This document shows, one piece after another, positions 36,712 through 45,290 of a DNA stretch of 64,000 nt. A program made the translations under genes and the position numbers. The stretch comes from Myxococcota bacterium (lineage in GTDB: Bacteria; Myxococcota_A; Bradymonadia; UBA7976; UBA1532), in assembly GCA_963169045.1 (NCBI GenBank), contig CAUJDF010000028.1, forward strand, positions 62,001-126,000, read 5' to 3'. Below the pieces are notes generated by a model that worked only from the letters and a program-made list of their open reading frames with translations, did no database searches and was not told the DNA's origin. Numbering within the stretch: position 1 is the stretch's first letter; the number at the start of each line of letters is the position of its first letter.

Positions 36712-37214
36712 TCTTCGTCGGTCCTCGTCTTGCGTCCGGCGAAATACTCCGCGACGACGCGCTCGTGCAACGGAAAGGCGAGCGGGGCCGGTCCGCGCAG
36801 GACCGCGACCTCGGCGGTCTCGGGCGAAGGCCGGAACGGCGGCAGGTCCGCCGCGCGCCGCGGGGGCGCGATCCCGAAGATCAGCACCGTGCCGTCGGGC
36901 GCGGAAAGCACACGAAAATCGCGCACTTCGCTCGCGTCGACCACGACGCCGGTCTCCTCGCGCAGCTCGCGGGCGGCCGCGGCCTGCCAGCTCTCGCCGA
37001 AGTCGATGAACCCGCCGGGCAGCGCGAGCTGGCCTCGGCGCGGCTCGATGGCGCGCCGGATCACCAGCAGGCCGTCGTCGACGGGCAGCAGCAGCACCGC
37101 CACCGGCACCGGGTTGACGTAGGTGACGTGGCCGCAGGCGGCGCAGCGGCGGGGAAAGGCGAGCCCCTCGGGGAAGCGCGCGCCGCAGGGCCCGCAGTGG
37201 GCATGTCGGTCCAT
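36708..37214 (-). CDS. Nudix hydrolase with N-terminal zinc ribbon
   Basis: A 168-residue protein. Four Cys (CGPC at the start, CAAC about 13 residues on) form a zinc ribbon. The Nudix box GGFIDFGESWQAAAARELRE (first 20 residues) continues with ETGVVV, matching Gx5Ex7REUxEExGU. The ribbon-Nudix layout recalls NudC and ADP-ribose/NADH pyrophosphatases, but the substrate is unknown. It starts at 37214; the upstream in-frame extension lacks a signal or known domain. It leads a two-gene operon with glnS. Confidence 0.88.
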
Positions 37215-37297
37215 GGGCGATCCGATCGCGAAGCCGTGACGTACGGACGGGCAGTCTCGTACAACGGATCCCCGCACGTGAAGGGGGGAGGTCGAGG

Positions 37298-38623
37298 ATG
37301 AACGCGCCGCTGCCGCCGGGGGAAACCGGCCTGCCGCTGCTGGGGCACACGCTGCCCTTCCTGAAGAACCCGTTCGGCTTCGTCGAGGAGGGCGCGAAGC
37401 GGCACGGCACCGTGTTCCGCACGAGCATCCTCGGGCGGCCGACGGCGGTGATCACCGGCCCCGACGCCGCCGGCCTGTTCAACGACGAGGCGCGCGTCCA
37501 GCGGGCCGACTCGATGCCGTCGCACATCGAGACGCTGTTCGCCGGCAAGTGCCTGCCGCTGCTCGACGGCGAGGCGCACCGCGCGCGCAAGCGCTTCGTG
37601 AACGCGGCGTTCACGCGCGACGCCATCGCGAGCTACGTGCCGGTCATGCAGCGCATCGTCGACGCGCACGTCGACCGCTGGACCGCCGCCGGCGACATGC
37701 GGTGGCTCGAGGCGTTCAAGCAGCTGTGCATCGAGCTCATCTGCGGCACCGTCTTCGGCCTCGAGCCGGGGCCGGTCGTCGACCGCCTCGTCGCCGACTA
37801 CGAGGAGGTGGGCGGCGGCTTCTCCGGCCTGCCCATCCCCCTCCCCGGCACGGCGTTCACCAAGGCCCGCAAGGCGCTCGACCGCATCCTCGCGGTCTTT
37901 GACGAGAACATCCGCGACCACCAGGCGCGGCCGCGGGACGACGGGCTCTCGCGCATCCTCGCCGCGCGCGACGCCGAAGGCCGCGCGATGCCGCCCGAGG
38001 ACCTGCGCAAGGAGCTGCACCACGTCGTGGTCGCCGGCCTGATCGAGTGGGCCTGGATGGTCACGACCGTGGTGGAGTTGGCGCGCCGGTCCGAGGCGAA
38101 AAAGCGCCTCGAGGCCGAGGTGGCCACGCTGCCCGCGGCGCTCACGCTCGACGCGATCGAGGCGCTGCCGGGCCTCGACCACACCACGAAGGAGGTGCGC
38201 CGCCTCTCGCCGGTGGTGCCGGTGTTCTTCGGCAAGGCGAAGACCGACATCGAGTTCGGCGGGCGCACGATCCCGCGCGGCTGGATGGTGCTCTGGACGC
38301 ACCGCGCCTCGCACCTGCGGCCCGAGGTCTACGCCGAGCCGGAACGCTTCGATCCCGAGCGCTTCGCCCAGCCGCGCTGCGAGCACATGCGCCACGCCCA
38401 CGCCTACGCTCCCAACGGCACCGGCCCCGAGACGGGCCACAAGTGCGCCGGCTACGAGCTCGCGCCGGTGATGTTGAAGGTGTTCACCGCGCAGCTGCTG
38501 CGCCGGGCCGACTACACCCTGGCGAGCACCGACGACCCCGCCTACGACTGGAAGACCATCCCGCCCACCCCCCGGGACGGGGTCCGGGTGCGCGTGACCC
38601 GCAAGGTCGCCGGCCCCGCCTGA
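37298..38623 (+). CDS. Cytochrome P450 with unusual I-helix
   Basis: A 441-residue protein with a proline-rich start (PLPPGETGLPLLGH). The K-helix ExxR is Glu299-Arg302, PERFDPERF follows, and the heme loop TGPETGHKCAGYEL gives Cys383 as the axial ligand. The I-helix reads VVVAGLIEWAWMVTT (Ala246-Gly247-Leu-Ile-Glu250-Trp251) and lacks the usual acid/alcohol pair AGxDT. This suggests a non-standard reaction such as peroxygenase or lyase/isomerase chemistry. It lacks a redox-partner fusion. It starts at ATG 37298 after GGGGGGAGG. It is divergent from the Nudix gene and may be cotranscribed with the downstream SDR gene. Confidence 0.87.
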   Translation: MNAPLPPGETGLPLLGHTLPFLKNPFGFVEEGAKRHGTVFRTSILGRPTAVITGPDAAGLFNDEARVQRADSMPSHIETLFAGKCLPLLDGEAHRARKRFVNAAFTRDAIASYVPVMQRIVDAHVDRWTAAGDMRWLEAFKQLCIELICGTVFGLEPGPVVDRLVADYEEVGGGFSGLPIPLPGTAFTKARKALDRILAVFDENIRDHQARPRDDGLSRILAARDAEGRAMPPEDLRKELHHVVVAGLIEWAWMVTTVVELARRSEAKKRLEAEVATLPAALTLDAIEALPGLDHTTKEVRRLSPVVPVFFGKAKTDIEFGGRTIPRGWMVLWTHRASHLRPEVYAEPERFDPERFAQPRCEHMRHAHAYAPNGTGPETGHKCAGYELAPVMLKVFTAQLLRRADYTLASTDDPAYDWKTIPPTPRDGVRVRVTRKVAGPA

Positions 38624-38766
38624 GCGCGGGGCATCGTGCCCCGAGCCTCGCCTCCGGGGACCGCCTCCGTGCCCCGTGGTGCGCTTCTCGCAAGGGCGCC
38701 ATGCCAGAGGCGAACGTGCCCCCGCCGCGAACGCCGGTGGCCGGCATCGAGGGAACGGAGGCCGCC

Positions 38767-39774
38767 ATGCGATACAAGCCACTGTCGGCACAGACCGTCG
38801 TGATCACCGGCGCGTCCAGCGGCATCGGCCGCGTCACCGCGAAGATGGCCGCCCGTCAGGGCGCGTGCGTGGTGCTCGCCGCGCGCAACGCCGAAGCGCT
38901 CGAGGCGCTCGCCGGCGAGATCCGCGAGGAGGGCGGCGTGGCGCTCGTCGTGCCCACCGACGTCGCCGATTTCGGCCAGGTGCAGCGTCTGGCAGACCGC
39001 GCCGCGGAGGAGTTCGACGGCATCGACACCTGGGTGAACAACGCCGCCGTCATCGAGTATGGCAGCTTCGAACAGACGCCGGTCGAAGACTTCCGGCGTC
39101 TGTTCGAGGTGAACGTGATGGGTCAGGTGCACGGCGCGAAGGCGGCGCTCCCGCACCTTCGCCGGACGGGCGGCGCGCTGGTGTGCGTCGGCAGCGTGGC
39201 TTCGGACCGCGGCGTCCCGCTCGCGGCGGCCTACTCGGCGTCGAAGCACGCGCTGAAGGGCTGGATCGACGCGCTGCGCCTCGAGCTTCTGCACGAGGGC
39301 GCCGCCGTCCGCGTCACGCTGATCAAGCCGGGCAGCATCGACACGCCGCTGTTCGAGCACGCGCGCACGTGGCTCGGCGTCAAGCCGAAGGGCATGGCGC
39401 CCATCTATGCGCCGGAGCTGGTCGCCGATGCCATCCTGCACGCGGCGACCCACGACGACCGCGACGTGTACGTCGGCGGCTTCGCGAAGGCGATGTCGCT
39501 GATCGAGCGCATCAGCCCGCGGATGCTCGACGCGCAGCTGCGGATGACCGCGTTCGAGGGCCAGCGCACGAACGAGGTGCGCGACGCGGACGCGCCGCAC
39601 AACCTGTACGCGGCGCTGCCTTCGGACGGCGGCGAGCGCGGCGGGGCGCCGGGGCGCGTACACGAGCGCGCCCTGTTCCCGTGGGCGCACAAGCGGCCCT
39701 GGATCATGCCGCTCGTGAGCCTCGCGGTGTTCGGGCTGCTGATGCGCCGCCTGCGCGCGCCGCGGGCGGCATAG
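38767..39774 (+). CDS. Short-chain dehydrogenase/reductase with C-terminal membrane helix
   Basis: A 335-residue SDR. The NAD(P) motif is VITGASSGIGR near the N-terminus, NNAA follows in DTWVNNAAVIE, and the catalytic Tyr156-Ser-Ala-Ser-Lys160 (YxxxK) is intact. A hydrophobic segment near the C-terminus (IMPLVSLAVFGLLM) followed by an Arg patch may anchor it to the membrane; it has no Cys and is not a MYXO-CTERM. The start at 38767 follows GGAGG; an ATG at 38701 is possible but weaker. The gene lies 143 bases after the P450, with which it could work in a small pathway. Substrate unknown. Confidence 0.87.
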   Translation: MRYKPLSAQTVVITGASSGIGRVTAKMAARQGACVVLAARNAEALEALAGEIREEGGVALVVPTDVADFGQVQRLADRAAEEFDGIDTWVNNAAVIEYGSFEQTPVEDFRRLFEVNVMGQVHGAKAALPHLRRTGGALVCVGSVASDRGVPLAAAYSASKHALKGWIDALRLELLHEGAAVRVTLIKPGSIDTPLFEHARTWLGVKPKGMAPIYAPELVADAILHAATHDDRDVYVGGFAKAMSLIERISPRMLDAQLRMTAFEGQRTNEVRDADAPHNLYAALPSDGGERGGAPGRVHERALFPWAHKRPWIMPLVSLAVFGLLMRRLRAPRAA

Positions 39775-39777
39775 TCA

Positions 39778-39791
39778 CCGGCGGCCGCCGG
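39778..39791. terminator. G/C palindrome just after the SDR gene
   Basis: CCGGCGGCCGCCGG is a perfect 14-bp dyad three bases after the SDR stop, in the gap to the convergent MopE-like gene. There is no T-run, so the terminator role is uncertain. Confidence 0.3.
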
Positions 39792-39873
39792 CCTCGGGGC
39801 GGGCGAGCGCCTCGGGGCCGGCGGCGCGCCGCTGTCATTCGGCGGGGGCGTGAGCCTCGCGAGCGGCGGCGCA

Positions 39874-41106
39874 TCAAGGTGCGAGGAAGCCGTCGCAGTC
39901 TTCGTCGACCTGGTTGCCGGCAACCTCCGGCGAGGGCAAGACCTCCCCGACGCACTCGCCCAGCGTCCGGCTGCCATCACATGTGGTTCGACCCGCCCGA
40001 CACGCACCGACCCGGAGGGTCCCGACGGGGCCATGGTAGCAATCGAGGGCCTGCCCCTCGTCGCAACCACACCCCTCGTTGATGCGGCCGTCGCAGCTGT
40101 CGTCCTTGACCGCCGCGCCGTCCTCACCTGCGCAAGGCTCTCTTGCGCTGGGCCCGCGAAGGCGCCGACAGACGGCACGGCCGGCATCGCAGATGAGGAG
40201 GCCCGGCGAGCAGACGCCGGGTTCGTCCGTGACGCAGGGGACTTCGAGAATCTCTTCGTCGACCTGCCCGTCACAGTCGTCGTCCACCTGGTTGCAGGCT
40301 TCCTGAACGCCGGCGAAATCGTCGATGTGGCCGTCGCAGTCGTCGTCGAGGCCGTTGCACGTCTCGCGGGCGGGCGCGCGGCCGCCGCACGGGTCGACGC
40401 CGGGGCAGCCGGGGCGCACGACGGTGAAGCGCACGGTCGCGGCCTCGTCGAGCCACGCGACGCCGCCCGCCGCGGCCAGGGCCGGGGCGCCGCGCGGCGA
40501 GCCGAGCTCGAGGCCCGACGACGCGACGTCGCCGAACTCGGAGAGCAGGGCGAGGCGCAGCGCCGCGGCGTCGCCGGCGCCCTCGCGCCAGGCGGCGAGG
40601 TACACGCCGGCCTCCGAGTCGAAAACCGCAGTCGGATCGGACACGTCGGCGGCGACCGACGGCAGCTCGCCGGCGGTGGCGCGGCCGCCCTCGTCGAGGT
40701 GGAAGCGGACGCGGGGCGCGTCGCCCTCCACGGGCTCGGGGTGGCGCCAGACGACGGCCGTGGAGACGCGGCCGGCGGCGAGGGCGGGGAACTGGTACTC
40801 GTCGACGCGGCCGATCGCCTGCAAACCGGCGACGAGCCGGCCCGCGCCGCCGAGCGTGCCGAGGTGCAGGTCGCCGCGGTGGACGCCGCTCGCGATCTGG
40901 CCCCACGCGACGGCAAGCGCCTCGCCCGTCCAGACGCCGACCGGCGCGTAGCGGCCCGGCAGCCCCGCGCCGCCCGAGAACTGCACCGGCCCGGTGACGG
41001 CGCCGTCGGCCGCGATCCGCGCCCGGAATGCGCGGGTCGGATCGCTGCCCGCCTGGGTCGAGCGGTCCCAGAGCACATGGTGTGTCGCAGGACGCCCGCC
41101 GCGCAT
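39874..41106 (-). CDS. MopE-like protein with DDDCDG motifs, apparently lacking its N-terminus
   Basis: The product is 410 residues from the first in-frame ATG at 41106. The N-terminal 220 residues look like part of a beta-propeller or Kelch-like domain ([32 protein letters not shown]). The C-terminal half has four MopE-type metal motifs: [43 protein letters not shown] and [10 protein letters not shown], plus several Cys pairs. Such repeats are surface, calcium- or copper-binding modules typical of Myxococcota. There is no signal peptide, and only 66 bases separate the ATG from the divergent collagen-like gene. The gene probably lost its 5' end, or starts at a codon I cannot identify. Confidence 0.7.
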   Translation of the reverse strand: MRGGRPATHHVLWDRSTQAGSDPTRAFRARIAADGAVTGPVQFSGGAGLPGRYAPVGVWTGEALAVAWGQIASGVHRGDLHLGTLGGAGRLVAGLQAIGRVDEYQFPALAAGRVSTAVVWRHPEPVEGDAPRVRFHLDEGGRATAGELPSVAADVSDPTAVFDSEAGVYLAAWREGAGDAAALRLALLSEFGDVASSGLELGSPRGAPALAAAGGVAWLDEAATVRFTVVRPGCPGVDPCGGRAPARETCNGLDDDCDGHIDDFAGVQEACNQVDDDCDGQVDEEILEVPCVTDEPGVCSPGLLICDAGRAVCRRLRGPSAREPCAGEDGAAVKDDSCDGRINEGCGCDEGQALDCYHGPVGTLRVGACRAGRTTCDGSRTLGECVGEVLPSPEVAGNQVDEDCDGFLAP

Positions 41107-41172
41107 CGCCGTTGTTCGCGTCCCCCGCCCCGCTCCATACTCCTCGCCGACTCCACACGGGGGTGCGGACCG

Positions 41173-43248
41173 ATGAAACGACTGCTGGCGACGCTGGTCG
41201 CCGCGCTGGCGACGACCGGCGCGGCGCAGGCCCAGGTGGCGCCCACGCTCGCCTACGAGGGCGAGCTCTCGGACCTCGCCGGCGCGCCGTTCGACGGGGC
41301 GGTGACGCTGACGTTCCGCCTGTACGACGCGCCGGAGGGCGGCGAGATCCGGTGGGTGGAGCGGCACGACGACGTCGCGACGGTCGACGGCGTGTTCGCC
41401 GCGGTGCTGGGGGCGGAGCAGCCGTTCCCGGCGGACCTCGACGACCCGCCGGTGGGGCTGTGGCTCGGCGTCCAGCCCGAAGGCGACGAGGAGTTCTCGC
41501 CGCGCCTGCCCGTCGGCGCGGCGCTGCGGGCGCGCTTCGCGGCGATCGCCGCGCAGGCGCACGACGTCGCGGGCCGGCACATCCACCCGGCGAGCGTGAG
41601 CATCGGGGAGCTGGCGGTCATCGACGCGCAAGGGCGCTGGGTCGGTCCGATGGAGAACTTCGGCGGCGTCGGGCCGGCCGGGCCGCAGGGGCCGCGCGGG
41701 CTGCCGGGCGAGGCGGGGCCGGCCGGACCGCAAGGGCCCGCCGGTCCGCAGGGCGAGCCGGGGCCGCGCGGCGGTCAGGGCGAGGCCGGGCCGGCGGGCG
41801 CGCAGGGCCCGTCCCCCGCGCACACGTGGGACGGCACGCTGCTCAGCTTCCGTCTGCCGGACGGGGCGTGGGGCGAGCCGGTGGACCTGCGCGGTCCGGC
41901 CGGCGGCGCGGGCCCCGCCGGTCCGCAGGGCCCCGCCGGCGCCGCCGGTCCCCTCCCCGATCACGGCTGGGACGGGACACGCCTGCGCTTCCAGCGCCCG
42001 GATCGCAGCTGGGGCGACTACACCGACCTGCGCGGACCGCAGGGGCCCGCCGGACCCGCGGGACCCGCCGGGGCCGCCGGCGCGGCGGGTCCCCAGGGCG
42101 CCGCGGGGCCGCAGGGGCCCGCGGGTTCGCAGGGTCCCGTCGGGCCGCAGGGGGCCGCGGGTCCCGTCGGTGCGCAGGGGCCCGCCGGGCCCGCGGGTCC
42201 CGCCGGGGCCGCCGGCGCGGTCGGTCCCGCCGGCCCGCAAGGGCCGCAGGGGCCCGCCGGCCCGCAGGGGCCGCGCGGCATCGCCGCGGTGCTCGACGTG
42301 CTCGCCGACAGCGACGGCGACGACTTCGCCGACTGGATCGAGATCGCCGCCGGCACGGACCACGAGAACCCCGCCAGCCTGCCCGCCGACGAGAACGGCG
42401 ACGGCATCGCCGACTTCTTCTCGAACGGCGGCGGACCCGGCGGCGGCGAACCCGCCGGGGTCGGCTTCACGCGCGTGTTCGCCGGCAACGACGCCTCGTG
42501 CGGGCTGCGGCCGGACCGCACGATCGAGTGCTGGGGGCGCAGCATCTACGGTGAGGGCGTGCCGCCGACCGGCCAGTTCACGACCCTCGACATGGACTAC
42601 TACTCGACGTGCGGCCTCCGCACGGACGGGACGGTCCGCTGCTGGGGCGGCGCGACGCAGAGCGGCCAGGCCGACCCGCCCGCGGGTGTCTTCACGAAGG
42701 TCTCCGTGGGCGTCGACTTCGCGTGCGGCATCCGCGACACGGGGCGGGTCGCGTGCTGGGGCGCGAACGGCGCGAACCAGAGTGCCGGGCCGCCGGACGG
42801 GGTCTACGTCGACGTCTCGGCGGGCAGCACACACGCGTGCGCGATCGCCGAGGGCGGCGCCCTTCGTTGCTGGGGAAGCAACGGGAACGGCCAGACGAAC
42901 GCGCCGGCCGGCGTCTTCGTGCGCGTCGCCGCCGCCGCCGCCTCCACCTGCGCCATCGAGAACAACGCGCGCCTGCGCTGCTGGGGATCGAGCAGCAGCG
43001 GCGCGACGAGCCCGCCGGCCGGCAGCTTCGTCGACCTCGTCGCCAGCGACAACAACACCAACTACTGCGCGCTGCGCGACGACGGCACCCTGCGCTGCTG
43101 GGGCAACCCGCCGGCGTTCGTCGGCGTCGAGGGCCTGCCGCTCGTCCGCATCGACGCCGGCACCGGGCACCTGTGCGGCACGAACACCGCCGGCCGCCAC
43201 CTCTGCTGGGGCAGCGAGACCTACGGCAAGCTCGTCATTCCCCGGTAG
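41173..43248 (+). CDS. Secreted collagen-like protein with RCC1-like C-terminal propeller
   Basis: The product is 691 residues. A signal peptide ([20 protein letters not shown]) precedes a beta domain of about 140 residues. A Gly-x-y collagen region (about 167-369) follows, with two interruptions that share the pattern WDGT-L-F-PD-WG-DLRG, as in phage-fibre collagen repeats. A thrombospondin-type-3-like Asp loop region ([20 protein letters not shown]) comes next. The rest is seven or so RCC1-like blades, each with a C-x-L-x-G/C-WG pattern (for example [13 protein letters not shown] and [13 protein letters not shown]). It is probably a trimeric stalk carrying beta-propeller heads on the cell surface. 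Ligands are unknown. It is divergent from the MopE-like gene. Confidence 0.85.
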   Translation: MKRLLATLVAALATTGAAQAQVAPTLAYEGELSDLAGAPFDGAVTLTFRLYDAPEGGEIRWVERHDDVATVDGVFAAVLGAEQPFPADLDDPPVGLWLGVQPEGDEEFSPRLPVGAALRARFAAIAAQAHDVAGRHIHPASVSIGELAVIDAQGRWVGPMENFGGVGPAGPQGPRGLPGEAGPAGPQGPAGPQGEPGPRGGQGEAGPAGAQGPSPAHTWDGTLLSFRLPDGAWGEPVDLRGPAGGAGPAGPQGPAGAAGPLPDHGWDGTRLRFQRPDRSWGDYTDLRGPQGPAGPAGPAGAAGAAGPQGAAGPQGPAGSQGPVGPQGAAGPVGAQGPAGPAGPAGAAGAVGPAGPQGPQGPAGPQGPRGIAAVLDVLADSDGDDFADWIEIAAGTDHENPASLPADENGDGIADFFSNGGGPGGGEPAGVGFTRVFAGNDASCGLRPDRTIECWGRSIYGEGVPPTGQFTTLDMDYYSTCGLRTDGTVRCWGGATQSGQADPPAGVFTKVSVGVDFACGIRDTGRVACWGANGANQSAGPPDGVYVDVSAGSTHACAIAEGGALRCWGSNGNGQTNAPAGVFVRVAAAAASTCAIENNARLRCWGSSSSGATSPPAGSFVDLVASDNNTNYCALRDDGTLRCWGNPPAFVGVEGLPLVRIDAGTGHLCGTNTAGRHLCWGSETYGKLVIPR
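41671..42279 (+). repeat. Collagen-type Gly-x-y repeat region
   Basis: Nine-base GGx-CCx-GCx/CAG-type repeats coding for [12 protein letters not shown] triplets, split by two copies of an approximately 29-residue non-collagen module. Such arrays change length easily by slippage, so strain-to-strain variation is expected. Confidence 0.9.
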
Positions 43249-43269
43249 ACGGCACGCGCGCTGACAGAG

Positions 43270-43360
43270 GCCCGCGTGCGTGTGTCGAACACCGGCGAAG
43301 CCGGAGCGAGGGGCGATTCACTCGCCCGAAGCGAGAGCACGCGGGCAGGAGCCCGCGTGC
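43270..43360. repeat. Hairpin cluster with direct repeats between convergent genes
   Basis: GCCCGCGTGCGTGTGTC occurs at 43270-43286 and again at 43351-43367, 81 bases apart. The second copy pairs with GCACGCGGGC (43337-43346) as a perfect 10-bp stem with an AGGA loop. Two smaller hairpins lie between (CCGGC-GAA-GCCGG and CTCGC-CCGAA-GCGAG). The cluster sits between two convergent stops and could act as a bidirectional terminator or be a REP/BIME-like element. Confidence 0.6.
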
Positions 43361-43365
43361 GTGTG

Positions 43366-44037
43366 TCAAACAGCAGGCTCGGCGCCTGGGTCGAAGCGGG
43401 CCGTCTCGAGGACGGCGCCGTCCCACTGCACGCCGTCGAGGCTCGCGTCGCGGAAGTCGCACCCGGGGAACTCGCCGCCGGTGAGGTCGGCGCCACGCAG
43501 GTCCGCGCCGCGGAAGTTGCATTCGGTGAGGCGCGCGCCGCCGAGGCGGGCGCCGCGCATGTCGGCGCCCTCGAACGAAGCGCCGGTCCCGGTCACGCGC
43601 TCGAGCCGCGTGGCCTGCAGGTCGGCGTCGTCGAAGGTGGCGCCGGTGACCACGCCCTCGGTGACGTCGCAGCCGGCCATCTGCGCCGACATGAAGCTGC
43701 TGTTCGTCAGGTCGGCGCCGCCGCAGCGGGCCTCCTCGAGCATCGCGCGGTCCAGCATGCAGTCGATCACCCGCGCGTCCGACAGCACGGCCTCGCGCAG
43801 GTCGGCGTCGTCCAGCTGGCACTCGCGCAGCCGCGCCCGCGCCAGGCTGGCGCCGCTCAGATCGGCCTTGCGCGCCAGCAGGCTCGCCGCGCGGAGCGCG
43901 TCGAGCTGGGCGCCCGAGAGGTCGAGGCCGTCGGCTTCGACGTTCTGGACCTCCTCGTCGCGCCCGATCGCCGCCCGCAGCCGCTCGACGACCACGTCCG
44001 CCGCCGATCCCATGCCCTTCATTCCACCCGCCTTCAT
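43366..44037 (-). CDS. Pentapeptide-repeat protein
   Basis: A 223-residue soluble protein. From about residue 36 it follows the A(D/N)LxG pentapeptide pattern (LSGAQLDAL, LSGASLARARLRECQLDDAD, GADLTNSSFMSAQ, FEGADMRGARLGGARLTECN, FRGADLRGADLTGG). It predicts a right-handed quadrilateral beta-helix of about 35 repeats. Family members include gyrase-protecting DNA mimics, but no such role is shown here. A short N-terminal helix (ADVVVERLRAAIGRDEEVQ) precedes the helix. GGAGG lies upstream of the ATG. It is the last gene of the holB / metG / decarboxylase run, 30 bases after the decarboxylase, and its stop lies inside the hairpin-cluster repeat. Confidence 0.9.
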   Translation of the reverse strand: MKAGGMKGMGSAADVVVERLRAAIGRDEEVQNVEADGLDLSGAQLDALRAASLLARKADLSGASLARARLRECQLDDADLREAVLSDARVIDCMLDRAMLEEARCGGADLTNSSFMSAQMAGCDVTEGVVTGATFDDADLQATRLERVTGTGASFEGADMRGARLGGARLTECNFRGADLRGADLTGGEFPGCDFRDASLDGVQWDGAVLETARFDPGAEPAV

Positions 44038-44067
44038 CTCGACCTCCGCCGGCCCGCGTGGGCAGCC

Positions 44068-45273
44068 TCACGGTCGTGATGCGCCGGGTCCCCAGAAGGT
44101 GACGAGATCGTCGGGCCGCTCCCGGGGACGCAACAGGCGCAGGTCGCCGCCGTCGAGGCCGATCACGGCGGGGATGGCGCGGCTGCACGATCGCGACCAG
44201 TACGAGAGCGTGTAGGCGCCGACGTCGCGAATGAGGACGAGGTCGCCGGGCTCGACCGGCGGCAGGGCCACGTCGCGCGCGAGGACGTCGCCGCCGAAGC
44301 ACAGCGGCCCGGCGATGATCCAGCGACCCGAGGCCGCCGCGGCCTTCGGGCGGCCCTCCGGGTCGAGCAGCTCCAGCCGGTGGTGCCACTCGTCGGGCCG
44401 CAGGACGGCGCGCACGAGCAGGTCGCCGCCCACGTGCAGCACCGCGATCGACACGTCGCCCGCGCGCTTCACGTACTCGACGCGGCTCACCGCGAAGCCG
44501 CACGGCGCGTGGAGGAAGCGCCCGAACTCCGTCACGACCCGGACGTCGGCGAACGCGGGCAGCAGCGCCGCGTACTCTTCGGGCGTCGGCGCCGGCTCCC
44601 CCGGCCCGTAGGGCACCGGCAGGCCGCCCCCGAGGTCGAAAGTGGTCATGTGCGGCGTGCGCAGCGCCCAGACGCGCCGCACGCCCTCGGCGAGCTGCGC
44701 AAGCGTGCAGCCCTGCGATCCAACGTGGACGTGCAGGCCGGTCACCCAGGGCAGGCGCAGCGCCGCCGGCAGGTCCGGGTCGTCGAGCGGCACCCCGAAC
44801 TTCGAGACCTTGTCGGCCACGCTCGTCAGGCCGATGCGGCCGGCGCCCACCTGCGGGTTGACGCGCAGCCCGATCGTCGAGGACGAGCCGGCGCGCAGCG
44901 CCGCGATGCGCTCGAGCTCCACCAGGTTGTCGGCGTTGAGGTGGACGCCCGCGCGCAGGGCCGCCGCGATCTCGGCCCGCGTCTTGGCCGGCGAGTCGTA
45001 GACGATGCGCGCCGGCGGACACCCGGCGGCGAGCGCCAGCCGGACCTCTTCCCACGAGGCGGCCTCGAGCCCGGCGCCCGCGTCGACGAGCGCCCGCAGC
45101 ACCTCGACGAGCGGGTTCGCCTTGATGGCGACGGCGTGCAGCGTGCCCGGGGGGAACGCCGCCCGCACGCGCTCGAGGCGCGCCCGCATCTGCGCCAGAT
45201 CATGGAAGATGACCGCCGGGTCGTCCTCGCCGAGGTGCCCCGCCCGCCGCGCCGCCTGGATCGCGTGCTCCAT
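44068..45273 (-). CDS. Fold-III PLP-dependent decarboxylase (LysA/ornithine decarboxylase-like)
   Basis: A 401-residue protein of the diaminopimelate/ornithine/arginine decarboxylase group. Lys51 in AVAIKANP is the predicted PLP lysine, GLHVHVGSQ and FDLGGGLPVPYG are the phosphate and substrate-binding blocks, and TEFGRFLHAP follows. The C-terminal CFGGDVLARD supplies the catalytic Cys/Asp pair, and GAYTLSYWSR is the conserved final block. Substrate specificity (meso-DAP, lysine, ornithine or a carboxy-polyamine) cannot be settled. The usual lysA neighbours are absent. It lies 17 bases downstream of metG. Confidence 0.85.
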   Translation of the reverse strand: MEHAIQAARRAGHLGEDDPAVIFHDLAQMRARLERVRAAFPPGTLHAVAIKANPLVEVLRALVDAGAGLEAASWEEVRLALAAGCPPARIVYDSPAKTRAEIAAALRAGVHLNADNLVELERIAALRAGSSSTIGLRVNPQVGAGRIGLTSVADKVSKFGVPLDDPDLPAALRLPWVTGLHVHVGSQGCTLAQLAEGVRRVWALRTPHMTTFDLGGGLPVPYGPGEPAPTPEEYAALLPAFADVRVVTEFGRFLHAPCGFAVSRVEYVKRAGDVSIAVLHVGGDLLVRAVLRPDEWHHRLELLDPEGRPKAAAASGRWIIAGPLCFGGDVLARDVALPPVEPGDLVLIRDVGAYTLSYWSRSCSRAIPAVIGLDGGDLRLLRPRERPDDLVTFWGPGASRP

Positions 45274-45290
45274 GCGCGATCAGAGGCGCC

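Noticed and set aside
39700-39774. SDR C-terminus (hydrophobic helix plus Arg patch) as a second MYXO-CTERM signal
   Set aside because: There is no Cys-containing motif before the helix and the protein has no signal peptide, so it cannot be the same sorting signal.
41170-43260. Continuous minus-strand frame opposite the collagen gene as a missing N-terminus for the MopE-like gene
   Set aside because: It mirrors the collagen repeats, is low-complexity and carries no signal peptide, so it is antisense shadow rather than coding sequence.
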